This document shows, one piece after another, positions 8,571 through 17,400 of a stretch of 24,138 bases of DNA; within the stretch, counting starts at the first letter, position 1, and every line of letters begins with the position of its first letter. The notes below the pieces were generated by a model. It worked only from the letters and a program-made list of their open reading frames with translations, was not told the DNA's origin and made no database searches. This DNA comes from a virus, in the IMG/VR virus record IMGVR_UViG_3300047178_000088, positions 1 to 24,138 of that record; one strand, given 5' to 3'. The translations under genes were made by a program, and so were the position numbers.

Positions 8571-10876
8571 TACGGAATAACCTCATAGCCATGAGACTCG
8601 ATTTCTTTCCTTATTTGGTCTTCTGTTTTCCCTTTGTTGGAATCGAGAAGTTTTGCTTTAGCTAGAGATACCTTTTTCTTGGAAGCCACAGATGAAGTGG
8701 ATGCTCCATGTCCTGCGGGTGCCGTGTATCCCGGAGGCATAAACGGAGTATCCATCCCAAACCTTCCAAGAATAGACTGTATCTGTGGAACGCGGTTGTT
8801 GATCTTGCTATTCAGAAGCGTCTTAAAATTATTGATTGCCCCTATAATCTGCTCTTGAAGCTCTGACTGTGTGACATGACCGGCGTTGATAGCCTTTGTA
8901 ATTTCACCCGTATACACCTGAGAAACAACGTCAAAATTGGTTACTGCCGGGTCGCCAAAAGCTGTGGATAGCCCGTTTTGAAGATAGTTTAGACTCCTTG
9001 AATCGTTATTGTGTAACGCGATTGCAGCGCGGCCAAGCTGGTCGGCGTGCTGAAGCGCAGTCCCAAAAGAAACAAACTCGTTTCCAATTGGCCCAGAGGT
9101 GGCATCCTTCAGCATGTTCGTCATGGCCGAGTAATACGCACCATTCGGTGTGTGGAAACCAAGTTTATAAGCTAATCCGGCAGGCACAACAATATTCAAC
9201 CCCGGGTTTTTAGGGTCTGAAACGTCAATCATCCTTGCATTTGCGGCTGCGCTTCCGCGAGCAGCGGCAAGTTGTAAAGCGTTTGCCTGCTTCTTGGCCA
9301 TAAACGCAGCCTGAGAAGCAAACATACCCTTTACGTCGGGAGGAAGATCGGTATCCCAAGGGTTGTAGCGGCGACCGTTTGGGCCACCCTTAATCTGTCC
9401 AGTGTTATTATCCCAAACCAAACCCTTGCCTTCAGACTTACTCCGCTCCAACCACTGAGCAAACGTTCCTTTGTTCGGGCTAGGATCACTTTTATAGTCT
9501 GCCAAGTTTTGCGCAGCCGTACCGCTGGCCTTTGGAGACGGCTTGAAGTTCTCTGGCGGAGTCGAGGAAAGCGAATTATCAGGGCCTTTGTATACGCCTC
9601 GCTTCTTGTCGTAAGAAACACTGTAAGGCTGACCGTTGAGCGTGCCGTCAACGCGCTCCCAATTGCCGATTTGGTTATTCCCCGGCATCAAACTGCTCGC
9701 GTATGCCGAAACTTCTTCCTCGGTCGCGTCAGGATTGATCGCCTTGTAGTTCTGAATTTCTCCCCTGATCTTCGCTAGTTCCCCGGCGTTGGCAGCGTTA
9801 GCGCCCGTGATTACCTGTTGATTTGGAGACGGAGGTGCTCCAGCGGCTAGCAGCTTAGCGTCGTGTTGCGCCTTCTGCATCGCAGCAGCCCTTTGCTTTA
9901 GAACTTGTGCCTGCGCCCACGGGACGTGTGGTGCTGGGGCAGGCGCGGGAGTTTTAGCAACAGTTGTTGGCGCACCAGCGGGGATTGCGGCCTGCGCACC
10001 TACGCTACCCCGGTTGTGAAGAACTTGGGCATAGGCTTCTACATCATCTTCAGCAGTGGGGCCACCGAACTTACCAAGGTGCTGACCTGTCTGCCTGTAG
10101 TGCTGTATTGCCCTCATCTTCAAAGCTTTCCACTCAGGAGAAGCTTTTTGCCATTCCTCATCGTTGTGGGGGACATCGCCGGGAGGCATCTTCCCGTCAG
10201 GGGTCAGGAATTTTCCATCGACAATCAAAGGGATAAGAGCTTGCACTCCTTTATCCTCCCCGATGGAAATTGAAAGCTCGGAACTATGTGTCCCGTTCGC
10301 GTTGAGGACACTAGGTCGGTTCCAGATAGGAATGTTCCCCGGCTGTACCAACCCCTTTGGGTTAGCTACGGCCATCGTTGGCGTAGCTCCCTTGGGCACC
10401 GCAGACATGCCCGGTAGCGTTGCGGATGGCGTTGCTGGCTGTCCTGCATCACCGGGTAGCGCAGGCGTAGTGATGGGCGAAGCTGGGGCATTCAACGTCG
10501 CCGCTGGAGTTTGTGATGTGGCGGTTTGAGGAGCGGCGGCAGGAGCGGATTTTTCCTTCGCTCCGGGAATGCCGTGCATCTTCTCTAAGAGGAAATGCCA
10601 ATCCTTCTGAAGCGCTCCCGGTGCCTTTTCTGGGTGGTAAAGCTCTCCCAAGCCCTGCTGTGCTTGGGTCAGGGATTGGTACGCCTGATTGTACTCATCC
10701 GTCTTCTCACCATTCGGACCGAGTAGGGTAGGTAGCTTGGAAAGGATATTATTGCGCGTGTTGATGAGATCGCTTGCCTTTAGCTGTCGCTCTTGATCCG
10801 ACAACATTTCTTTGCGGTCACGGCTGTGCTGCGCACGTTCCGCTCCTCCAGCCCAACCTTGCGCCCATGCACCCAT
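8570..10876 (-). CDS. Large putative internal virion / ejection protein, about 768 aa
   Basis: The ATG at 10876 is preferred over the adjacent TTG because TAGGAG sits six bases ahead of it. The N-terminal 100 residues are helical. An Ala/Pro/Thr linker follows (110-170), then a compact conserved-looking module at about 175-290: GNIPIWNRPSVLNANG, LIPLIVDGK, AIQHYRQTGQHLGKF and YAQVLH. I have seen this module in large phage structural proteins, but I know no assigned function for it. A second Ala/Pro linker leads to a helical C-terminal half, ending in a KGKTEDQIRKEIESHGYEVIP-type tail whose sequence style is common at phage structural protein ends. The size matches T7 gp15 (747 aa) and the order fits, but no sequence homology to gp15 is claimed. 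No lysozyme or transglycosylase active site was identified. Confidence 0.7.
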   Translation of the reverse strand: MGAWAQGWAGGAERAQHSRDRKEMLSDQERQLKASDLINTRNNILSKLPTLLGPNGEKTDEYNQAYQSLTQAQQGLGELYHPEKAPGALQKDWHFLLEKMHGIPGAKEKSAPAAAPQTATSQTPAATLNAPASPITTPALPGDAGQPATPSATLPGMSAVPKGATPTMAVANPKGLVQPGNIPIWNRPSVLNANGTHSSELSISIGEDKGVQALIPLIVDGKFLTPDGKMPPGDVPHNDEEWQKASPEWKALKMRAIQHYRQTGQHLGKFGGPTAEDDVEAYAQVLHNRGSVGAQAAIPAGAPTTVAKTPAPAPAPHVPWAQAQVLKQRAAAMQKAQHDAKLLAAGAPPSPNQQVITGANAANAGELAKIRGEIQNYKAINPDATEEEVSAYASSLMPGNNQIGNWERVDGTLNGQPYSVSYDKKRGVYKGPDNSLSSTPPENFKPSPKASGTAAQNLADYKSDPSPNKGTFAQWLERSKSEGKGLVWDNNTGQIKGGPNGRRYNPWDTDLPPDVKGMFASQAAFMAKKQANALQLAAARGSAAANARMIDVSDPKNPGLNIVVPAGLAYKLGFHTPNGAYYSAMTNMLKDATSGPIGNEFVSFGTALQHADQLGRAAIALHNNDSRSLNYLQNGLSTAFGDPAVTNFDVVSQVYTGEITKAINAGHVTQSELQEQIIGAINNFKTLLNSKINNRVPQIQSILGRFGMDTPFMPPGYTAPAGHGASTSSVASKKKVSLAKAKLLDSNKGKTEDQIRKEIESHGYEVIP

Positions 10877-10885
10877 CAAACTCTC

Positions 10886-11467
10886 CTAGCTGTTACCTTC
10901 TCCACCTGTAATGCCACCCACAAACCCGCTAGCTCCACCTCCAGCTCCACCTCCACCAATGGCTCCAAGTCCTGCGGACTCCCCGTAAGCTGCGGCACCT
11001 GTTATGCCTTTGCCGAGAATGCTGTTCATCCAGTTCTGCATTTGTTCTTGGCTCATCTGGGCCTGTTGATTATATCCGCCCAGCGCTGTCCCTAAAAGAC
11101 TTTGCCCGGAACTCAATAGTGTACTTGCGGCTCCTCCAGTAAGACTCCCTGTTAGATTCGTGATATCTGAATGAAGCCTATCACTCGCCGCAGCATTGGT
11201 CGCGGCTGTACCGCCCGAACGGTTGCCCATGGTCGCGTTCGTCTTTTGCGTATTCTGGTTAGACACTTTGGCAGCGCTAATTTCGGGGGCAAGCGTCTGT
11301 GCAATCTTCGAGCTATCGCCTGACAATAGGGAACTAAAGAAATTTGAGCCTTGAGTCGTGTTCGACTGTCCGAGAGACGATGCGAAGTCAGAGATTTGGC
11401 CTGTCTTGCCAATCGTAGCGTTCAATGTAGGATTTGAGCCACCGAACAGTGCACCGAAAAATGACAT
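10886..11467 (-). CDS. Small Gly/Ala/Ser-rich putative ejection protein, 193 aa
   Basis: The start is taken as the ATG at 11467 (MSFFGALFGG) and not the upstream one at 11506, because AAGAGG lies five bases before it. The protein begins with a short hydrophobic aromatic segment, is rich in Ser, Thr, Asn and Gln in the middle, and ends in a long Gly/Ala-rich, weakly hydrophobic stretch. It has no enzyme motif. It is the first gene after the palindromic promoter and leads directly into the two large proteins. Its size and position match the smallest of the three T7 internal core proteins (gp14, 196 aa), which forms a pore in the outer membrane; that parallel is inference. The stop codon is embedded in the Shine-Dalgarno of the next gene. 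Confidence 0.65.
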   Translation of the reverse strand: MSFFGALFGGSNPTLNATIGKTGQISDFASSLGQSNTTQGSNFFSSLLSGDSSKIAQTLAPEISAAKVSNQNTQKTNATMGNRSGGTAATNAAASDRLHSDITNLTGSLTGGAASTLLSSGQSLLGTALGGYNQQAQMSQEQMQNWMNSILGKGITGAAAYGESAGLGAIGGGGAGGGASGFVGGITGGEGNS

Positions 11468-11572
11468 GTTAACCTCTTTTTTCCCTGTCGCCTCCCGAAA
11501 CGACAAGCATTACAAAATATTCGATACATCTCACGGTATTCGGATCGTTAAGTGCCAACTCTACCAGAATAC

Positions 11573-11600
11573 ATTATATCCCGTTTCCCATGGATCGCAA
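11573..11600 (-). promoter_or_regulatory. Promoter for the ejection-protein operon (TTGCGA - 16 bp - TATAAT)
   Basis: On the minus strand a perfect TATAAT (11573-11578) is preceded after 16 bases by TTGCGA (11595-11600), a 4/6 match to the -35 consensus. The -35 forms one arm of the palindrome at 11591-11610, so a bound regulator would block or position RNA polymerase. Predicted transcription starts near 11566, giving a leader of about 100 bases before the ATG at 11467. The sequence is clear, but promoter activity is inferred. Confidence 0.6.
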
Positions 11601-11610
11601 TTGCGACCCA
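11591..11610. promoter_or_regulatory. Imperfect 20-bp palindrome, core CGCAATTGCG (candidate operator)
   Basis: The sequence TGGATCGCAATTGCGACCCA is symmetric except for one base pair. It starts immediately after the stop codon of the 58-aa gene and overlaps the -35 of the promoter for the 193-aa protein. The ten-base core is identical to that of the palindrome at 21347-21364. There is no T-run after it on either strand, so it is more likely a protein-binding site than an intrinsic terminator. Confidence 0.55.
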
Positions 11611-11787
11611 CTAGGCATCATAGACTCCGTGCGTCAACAGTTCCAATTGATCTAACGTTAACTGCTCCAGAAAGCTTCCAGCTTCAAGCGGTAAGCCCAT
11701 GTCCTCCACATTTTTGAGGATCGTTTTAATATCGGATAGAGAAAACATCCTCTGCCCCGGACGTAAAGACATCGGATCGTATTCCAT
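11611..11787 (-). CDS. Small hypothetical protein, 58 aa
   Basis: This short gene has a strong GGAGG seven bases before its ATG. The product starts MEYDPMSLRPGQRMFSLSD and is a mostly helical, acidic, soluble peptide with a Leu-rich C-terminal half (LEQLTLDQLELLTHGVYDA). No function is recognised. It sits 30 bases after the tail-fibre-like gene and just before the palindrome and promoter of the ejection block, so it is the last gene of the tail operon. A small virion or assembly chaperone role would fit its place, but nothing in the sequence shows it. Confidence 0.7.
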   Translation of the reverse strand: MEYDPMSLRPGQRMFSLSDIKTILKNVEDMGLPLEAGSFLEQLTLDQLELLTHGVYDA

Positions 11788-11817
11788 TTGCTATCCTCCA
11801 TGATGTTATGCACAATC

Positions 11818-12774
11818 TTATACCGAATACCCCGGAAACTTGTAGACCGTGCCATTGATGCTAATCTCCAAGTAAATTGTAGGGGTAGCCGGGAGTGCAG
11901 ATGCCGCTCCAGCAGTTGCGCTTGTTGCCGTGGTTGCTGCTGTCAACACTGATGGCGATGCCTGTGTCACCGTCCCGGTAAACGTTGGGCTGGCAATTGG
12001 GGCTAGTGGTGCTGTAGCGGATTCAACAAAGGCCGTGCTAGCTATCTGGGTCGTGTTCGTTCCGGGAGCGGCTGTCGGTGTCGTCGGGGTTCCTGTTAGC
12101 GAAGGGGAAGAAAGTGGCGCTAACAGCCCTAATGCAGATGAAAGTCCCGATACGTCAGCTATGGAGGGCTGCGCAGAACTAAATAGTCCTGTCGCCGCAC
12201 TGTAAGCGGTAAGAAACTGGTGGGTGATCGCAGAAAATGATTGCGGAACAATCGAAGTCGTGCAACTCCAGTAATTGATACTGTCGAAGAACACTAAGGC
12301 GAACACGCTGTCCGTAAGCTCTTCGCTTGCCGCGCCATTGATTGTCCCTTGCTGCGGCGTTAGGGTCACCAGTCCTGATCCTTGGTTGATAAAGAAAACC
12401 CAATATGGCGTTGTAACCGAATTGTTAAGCGTAACCGCCACCGCAGCAGTATCGGCCAAAATAACCAGTTTTCCATTATCCATCTGTGAATTTATGTAGG
12501 CTGTAACGCCACTCTGATCGTTAACGCCACCCCCATCTATGGTGTTGTTGATGGTTGTGACGTTCTCCGTAATGGTGGCGGTAGTACCCGAAGTAGTCGA
12601 TGATCCTGTCGCGCTGGTCTTCAAGGAATCTATCTGTGATTTGAGTGCTGGAATAGCGCCCTGAAGGTCGGTAATGGCATTCATCTGTGTACGGATTACC
12701 GTCTGGTGCTCAGGCGGCAACTTCGCTATTTGGGATTCAAAGGCTATACGGAAACTTACAGGGTTTGTACTCAT
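11818..12774 (-). CDS. Tail-fibre-like protein, 318 aa
   Basis: This is a probable tail fibre or fibre-tip protein. The ATG at 12774 (MSTNPVSFRIAF) overlaps the upstream zinc-ribbon stop as ATGA and has AGGGGG upstream. The longer frame from 12849 only reads through that small gene. Residues 1-55 are helical (a likely trimeric coiled coil), followed by a Thr/Ser linker. Residues about 85-180 are beta-rich with aromatic positions. The C-terminal third carries a repeat common in phage fibres: SPSLTGTPTTPTAAPGTNTT then QIASTAFV, with a second degenerate copy SPTFTGTVTQASP. It ends TIYLEISINGTVYKFPGYSV, perhaps the receptor-contacting tip. No chaperone or peptidase domain is visible. Confidence 0.75.
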   Translation of the reverse strand: MSTNPVSFRIAFESQIAKLPPEHQTVIRTQMNAITDLQGAIPALKSQIDSLKTSATGSSTTSGTTATITENVTTINNTIDGGGVNDQSGVTAYINSQMDNGKLVILADTAAVAVTLNNSVTTPYWVFFINQGSGLVTLTPQQGTINGAASEELTDSVFALVFFDSINYWSCTTSIVPQSFSAITHQFLTAYSAATGLFSSAQPSIADVSGLSSALGLLAPLSSPSLTGTPTTPTAAPGTNTTQIASTAFVESATAPLAPIASPTFTGTVTQASPSVLTAATTATSATAGAASALPATPTIYLEISINGTVYKFPGYSV

Positions 12775-12908
12775 TTTTGCGCCCCCTGCCATTTTGTACA
12801 CGACGAGCACATCCCTGTTGGCGGGGGGGTATGCTGTATCGCGCCACACCGCTTACAGCGACGGTTCGTTACCTTTCCTGCCGTGCCGGGGTTGGTTATA
12901 TCCGCCAT
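12771..12908 (-). CDS. Tiny zinc-ribbon protein, 45 aa
   Basis: The translation is MADITNPGTAGKVTNRRCKR followed by a region with CGAIQH, then MCSSCTKW. Two CxxC pairs, CKRC (18-21) and CSSC (34-37), form a four-cysteine zinc ribbon. A GGAGG lies eight bases before the ATG, and its stop overlaps the next ATG (ATGA), so it is translationally linked to the tail-fibre-like gene. It follows the four-repeat tail protein by three bases. The role is unknown. It may stabilise a fibre or be a small adaptor in the virion, or bind nucleic acid, as zinc ribbons often do. The cysteine pattern and spacing make a chance frame unlikely. Confidence 0.75.
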   Translation of the reverse strand: MADITNPGTAGKVTNRRCKRCGAIQHTPPPTGMCSSCTKWQGAQK

Positions 12909-12911
12909 AGG

Positions 12912-14417
12912 TTAAACCTCCGCTCCTGCCGACGCATTCCCGCCAAACGGTTTGATGTTCCGGTAGGCGGGGTCTATACCCCAAGACTTCACCCAAACTT
13001 CTAAATCAGGCTCCCAAAGCGCGAAGGGAGCGGATGATGTTGCCGAAAAGCTAATCAGCTTCCACTTATTGAACGTCACTTCTGTAAATGACTTGGTTTG
13101 CGTTCCACCGCTACTCGGCAAGGTGATGGGGGCAGGAGCTATCGACCCGTTTCCCGTGTCTACTACAAAGTTTATCGTGATGGGGGTGGTAGACAAATAA
13201 GTGATATCCATGTACCGGAGGTGCTGCCACCCCCTACCGCCCAGAGAGGTAACCTCTGATGTCCAGTTGGTTGCCATTTCTGGGTACGGCTCGAATACCC
13301 ATTCCGAAACTCCTTGTCCTATCCCCCCCCACCATATCCGCGCATTTGTCTGCGGCACAAGTTGGATGTCATGGGCAAGAAATGGCACCCAAGAAAAAAC
13401 CAAGGTTTGCTTGCCATTGAACTTTCCCGTAAACGTTGGTCCCACCTGACCCCCATCGTAAAGTATTTGAAACGTTACAGGCTGATTTCCCGTGTCGGCA
13501 ATAAGCTTGACACCTTGAAAGAACTTATTATCAGGCCCACTCAATTCCATGATTGGCGTATACTCTGGGATAATTTCGGGATACTGGTCAAAGTCCCAAC
13601 GAATTTCCGAATCCCACACGCCCGCAGTTTCGGTATCCATCTGAATCTGTACATAATGCGCAATAATTGGTGGGTCAAAAGCGAACGAAACGGTAGTTTT
13701 TACTGCCGTAGGCGTGGTCGCCGTAAACGATACGCTCTGTCCATCCGAAGTAACAACCGTTATCGTCGCCGGAATCCCCTGCGTATCCATGGGCATGACT
13801 AATCCGCGAATGTACTTGGCTCCCTGAAAACCAAAATTCGACCACGCGCTTCGCAGCGTTGCATACTCCACCCAAGGATCAGTGATCCAAGCAAGGTTCC
13901 ATCCGCCATCGGGTCCGTGCTGCCACGCCACTCCATCTGTGCTCGTAATACGAACATTGTGCGCTACAAATGGAGGGTTAAATGCAAAAGCCTTGATTAC
14001 CTGCTTACTCGTCGTAGCAGGAGACTCGCTTGGCGTGAAGAACGCCGCATCCTCTGATCTTTGAACTTGTATTGTCTTAGCATTCCCGAAAGAATTCATC
14101 TCCAAAACGAAACCACGAATCAGTTTGTTTCCGGGGCTTCCGGCATTATCCCAAGGAGTTGCACGGTCATATGTATTCTCAGGATAAGGCTCTACGGATG
14201 GTTGCCAAACGTACAGGACTGTTCCTGCCGATATGGGCCAGCTAAAGGCAGTTTCTATATCCCTAGAATTTAGACCTTCACCCTGATTGAAGTCTAAGAC
14301 GCTTTCTGTCCTCCCCTGCGCCGTACTGCTGGAGACAACAATATTCGCATCGCTCAATTGATTAGTATAAAGCGCCGAATAAATATCCGCTTGGAGTGAT
14401 ATTCCTATGAGTGCCAT
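12912..14417 (-). CDS. Tail structural protein with four beta repeats, 501 aa
   Basis: After a 65-residue N-terminal part, the protein is built from about four repeats of 95-105 residues: roughly 68-167, 173-268, 273-363 and 371-468. Each begins with a Trp plus PYPE-type turn (EPYPE, DPWVEY, DQYPE, EPYPE). A G-x-K-x-I-R-G strand and a D-T-G turn follow, then an F-x-F-x-P-P-x-x-A-H segment and a Trp-rich end. The fourth copy is the most divergent. Such tandem beta sandwiches are typical of fibre shafts or carbohydrate-binding modules, so a role in receptor binding or in the tail tip is likely. There are no enzyme residues. Its ATG lies nine bases after the stop of the 1077-aa protein; the ribosome site (AAAGGC) is weak. 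Confidence 0.7.
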   Translation of the reverse strand: MALIGISLQADIYSALYTNQLSDANIVVSSSTAQGRTESVLDFNQGEGLNSRDIETAFSWPISAGTVLYVWQPSVEPYPENTYDRATPWDNAGSPGNKLIRGFVLEMNSFGNAKTIQVQRSEDAAFFTPSESPATTSKQVIKAFAFNPPFVAHNVRITSTDGVAWQHGPDGGWNLAWITDPWVEYATLRSAWSNFGFQGAKYIRGLVMPMDTQGIPATITVVTSDGQSVSFTATTPTAVKTTVSFAFDPPIIAHYVQIQMDTETAGVWDSEIRWDFDQYPEIIPEYTPIMELSGPDNKFFQGVKLIADTGNQPVTFQILYDGGQVGPTFTGKFNGKQTLVFSWVPFLAHDIQLVPQTNARIWWGGIGQGVSEWVFEPYPEMATNWTSEVTSLGGRGWQHLRYMDITYLSTTPITINFVVDTGNGSIAPAPITLPSSGGTQTKSFTEVTFNKWKLISFSATSSAPFALWEPDLEVWVKSWGIDPAYRNIKPFGGNASAGAEV

Positions 14418-14426
14418 GTCATGCCT

Positions 14427-17400
14427 TTATGGGCTTGTGCTTTCAATATACAAATCGCCAAATTTTTTTGTTGAACGGGTGTCCCCCGCGTCGAACGCCG
14501 GAGTTAGAAGTACGGCTGTCGCTGTTTCCGTTCCTGCACTACTCAATAGTCTCACACTGCCATCATTACATCCGACCAGTGTGCCTTGAGAACTTTGACC
14601 TTCGTCAGCAGCATGGATGGTTGCATAAGGAGTGTATATGTCCCAAACCCATCCCTTTGCCTGATAGTCATATACGAGCGTATGCGGGTAGCCGTCTGTG
14701 CCTTGGTAGTCATAGTACATATAGTCCTTGTCGCCGCTAAAACGCTGTAGCTGTGGAAGCGAATCATCTGGAGGATAAATAGTGTATCCAGCAATCGTTA
14801 TCGGCTGAGGGGCTGACGATCCAGTGCCCGGAGATTCGTGAGGGAATAATGGGTATATATCATCGTCGGTAATGGATTCCGATGCTGAACCATGATTTGA
14901 AACATGGATACCATCGTCCACGCGGAAGAATATAAGACCTCCGCCAGTAACCCATAGGCAGCGTGGCATATATAAACCACGAGTTATAGATGACTCCTGT
15001 AGGCTCCAAGTCGAGCCTGTAGTCCCTGTGGCCGTAGCTGTCGCGTTGAAAAAGTTTGGCAGGATCAACCACGCACGCTTTATGGAAAAGAGGACACCCA
15101 AGCCACCAGCAATCGCGCCGTTGACTAGCGGTTCGGCTGGATCAGTTACATCCTGCTGATTTGTGTCCGGGGCGGAATCTAAATTCGATCCCTCACACCA
15201 GTACAGAGTTCCCGGTCTTAATGGGTCGCCTACCGCATAGACAAAGTTTATGTTGTCGGTCGGCCCCCACATGTAAGGAAGCGGCTGGTTTGCTAGGATC
15301 GGCTCAGGAATCTCATATGCTAAATTCGTCCCATCTGGAACTCCCGGAATTGTTACGGAAGTGGTCGAAGTGGGTCGAGCAATGAAAGTATAAGCTAGAG
15401 ATGTCGGAGACCCGATAAGTATTTCGGTTCCCGCTAGCCACCGGACATTGAACCCTGCCGAACTGCCCCCAATTGCACCTCCAGACACCCAAGTTATTAC
15501 TCCGCCAGATACGCTGCACACCCCTTTTTGCGGCAGATCAATCGAAGGGAACGGCTCGAAATTGTCGTAACTAATAATCTGATCGCCAAGTTCGGTATCT
15601 GTTAAGGAATCGGTAACCGGAGTATTTGTCCCGCCTCCAGCATTATCGTTTGGACCTGTCGAAACATAGGTAAAGTTTGAAGTGACAGAATCTAAGCGAT
15701 AGTAATCAACCACGTCTATTTGTGGGTCGGGGGACCACAGAGAAGTTATCGTATTGGAAGCAACCGGAAGCGTGATCGCTGCGGACTCTGGAGACGGGTT
15801 GGAAGTAGCTCCAGTCGCGGAAGAACGATATACGTAACGGTATTGCACCTGCTGCCTCTGGTTTGCCGCTCCTGTTGGAATGATCGCGGGAGAGCGTCCG
15901 GGCGAGGGAGATGCCATCAGCAAAAGAATTCTTCCCGAGTGATACCAGTAGTCATAGTCTATTTCTATGCCATATATTCCTGCTGAGGCAAAGGATGCTA
16001 CCACCGTGGTCTGCGCATAGTTACCCCCACTACCGCTGGTGTAGTTCTGCCTCGGCAATAGGGAATAACCCTTGACAACGGTGATCGTTTGTCCAAAATC
16101 TGATTTTGCTACACCGCCACCCTCTCCACTACCAGAAGCCGTGGCTGAAATAAGCGTTGCCCCTTCGATACCCCAAATACAGTCATCGTGGCTCGTAAGG
16201 ACAAACGTGTAATTTCCCGCCACAGGAATATAAATGCTCCCATATAGGCAAAAGTTGAAATTGGAGGTATTATTCGGCGCAACAGCTATAGTCCCGCTTA
16301 CCGACTCGTTCGGGTTTAGCTGAGACCAAACCATCGGCGCAGAAGGGCTTCCGATTCCGGGGAGGCCGGGGATTCCAGATGTAAATGTTGCGTCAAATAT
16401 AAAGGAATTTCCCGAATAGCTTCCGATTGCGTTCGATATACTACGCGCCGTTCCTCCGCCCGGATCGTCTGGGTTGCACCAAATATAGGAGCCTGTGGGT
16501 CCAGAAGTAGGCGAGTCGCCCCAGTAGTAAAGGGTGAGGTTGCCTATTATCCCCATCACCGGAGAAAGCGCATCTGTAGTTACGGTGACAGTCAAGCCAA
16601 ATGACCCAGAGTTGGCAGAGAATGTGTTCCCCGTAGAGTTTATGCCGATCTGGAATGAAACCGCCCCCGTAGGAACCGTAATTGGTCCTGCCGCCGCACC
16701 CACGTCAACTACGGAAGGTATATAGAGGGGGGCAACCCCGGCAGGAATAACATTTCCTGACCCGTCTGTAAATGCCCCAATTACCACGGTGGCCGTGGCG
16801 GGGGGGGTAGTTCCAGACCCAGACTCCATTACATAATGTCCGGGGTTCGTTGAAGACGCAGGCGATGGGCCTAGCGATGTCGGACTTTTGGTTCCTCCGT
16901 TAATCGTTGCCGATCCCGTAAGGGAAGTAATTGTAACGGTAGTTGCGTTTAAAACACTTACTGAAAAAGGGGCTGTACCATCAGGTGTCGGGGAGGGGAG
17001 ACCATTCGATTCCCCGTAATTGTAATCAGGGTTTGCGCCTCCATAGTTTGTCCACGGAATCGCTGTCGCAAGTAGTGTCCCTGTCGTTACGTTACTTGTG
17101 TTTTCTGTAGACACAACTGGGGCTAACTGCGGTTCCTTGACCCCCATTTTCCAACATGTGCCTAACGGAGTGCTCGCGACCTTGAACATCCCATTTGACA
17201 CAAAATCTACCGTAGCTCCACTAATTAGATACTTGGTGTGCAGAGTTACAGCCCCCTGCGCTGCGCTATCGGCCACAAAGCCAAATGGTCGGACAGAAGC
17301 ATTTGGGCGGAACGGGATAATCGAAACTGGATTACCACTCAATCCATCCGCAACATCCACCACTCCGTCTGTAGAATTCCAAACAGATATACGTGCTCCC

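Noticed and set aside
11591-11610. Intrinsic terminator at the end of the 58-aa gene
   Set aside because: It is a loop-free palindrome with no T-run on either strand, and it overlaps a good promoter.
11658-11855. A 65-codon minus-strand frame
   Set aside because: It overlaps both the fibre gene end and the 58-aa gene, has no ribosome site, and has an unlikely composition; the 58-aa frame has a strong GGAGG.
12775-12849. N-terminal extension of the tail-fibre-like protein
   Set aside because: This stretch is an off-frame reading of the zinc-ribbon gene, and the ATG at 12774 has a proper ribosome site and ATGA coupling.
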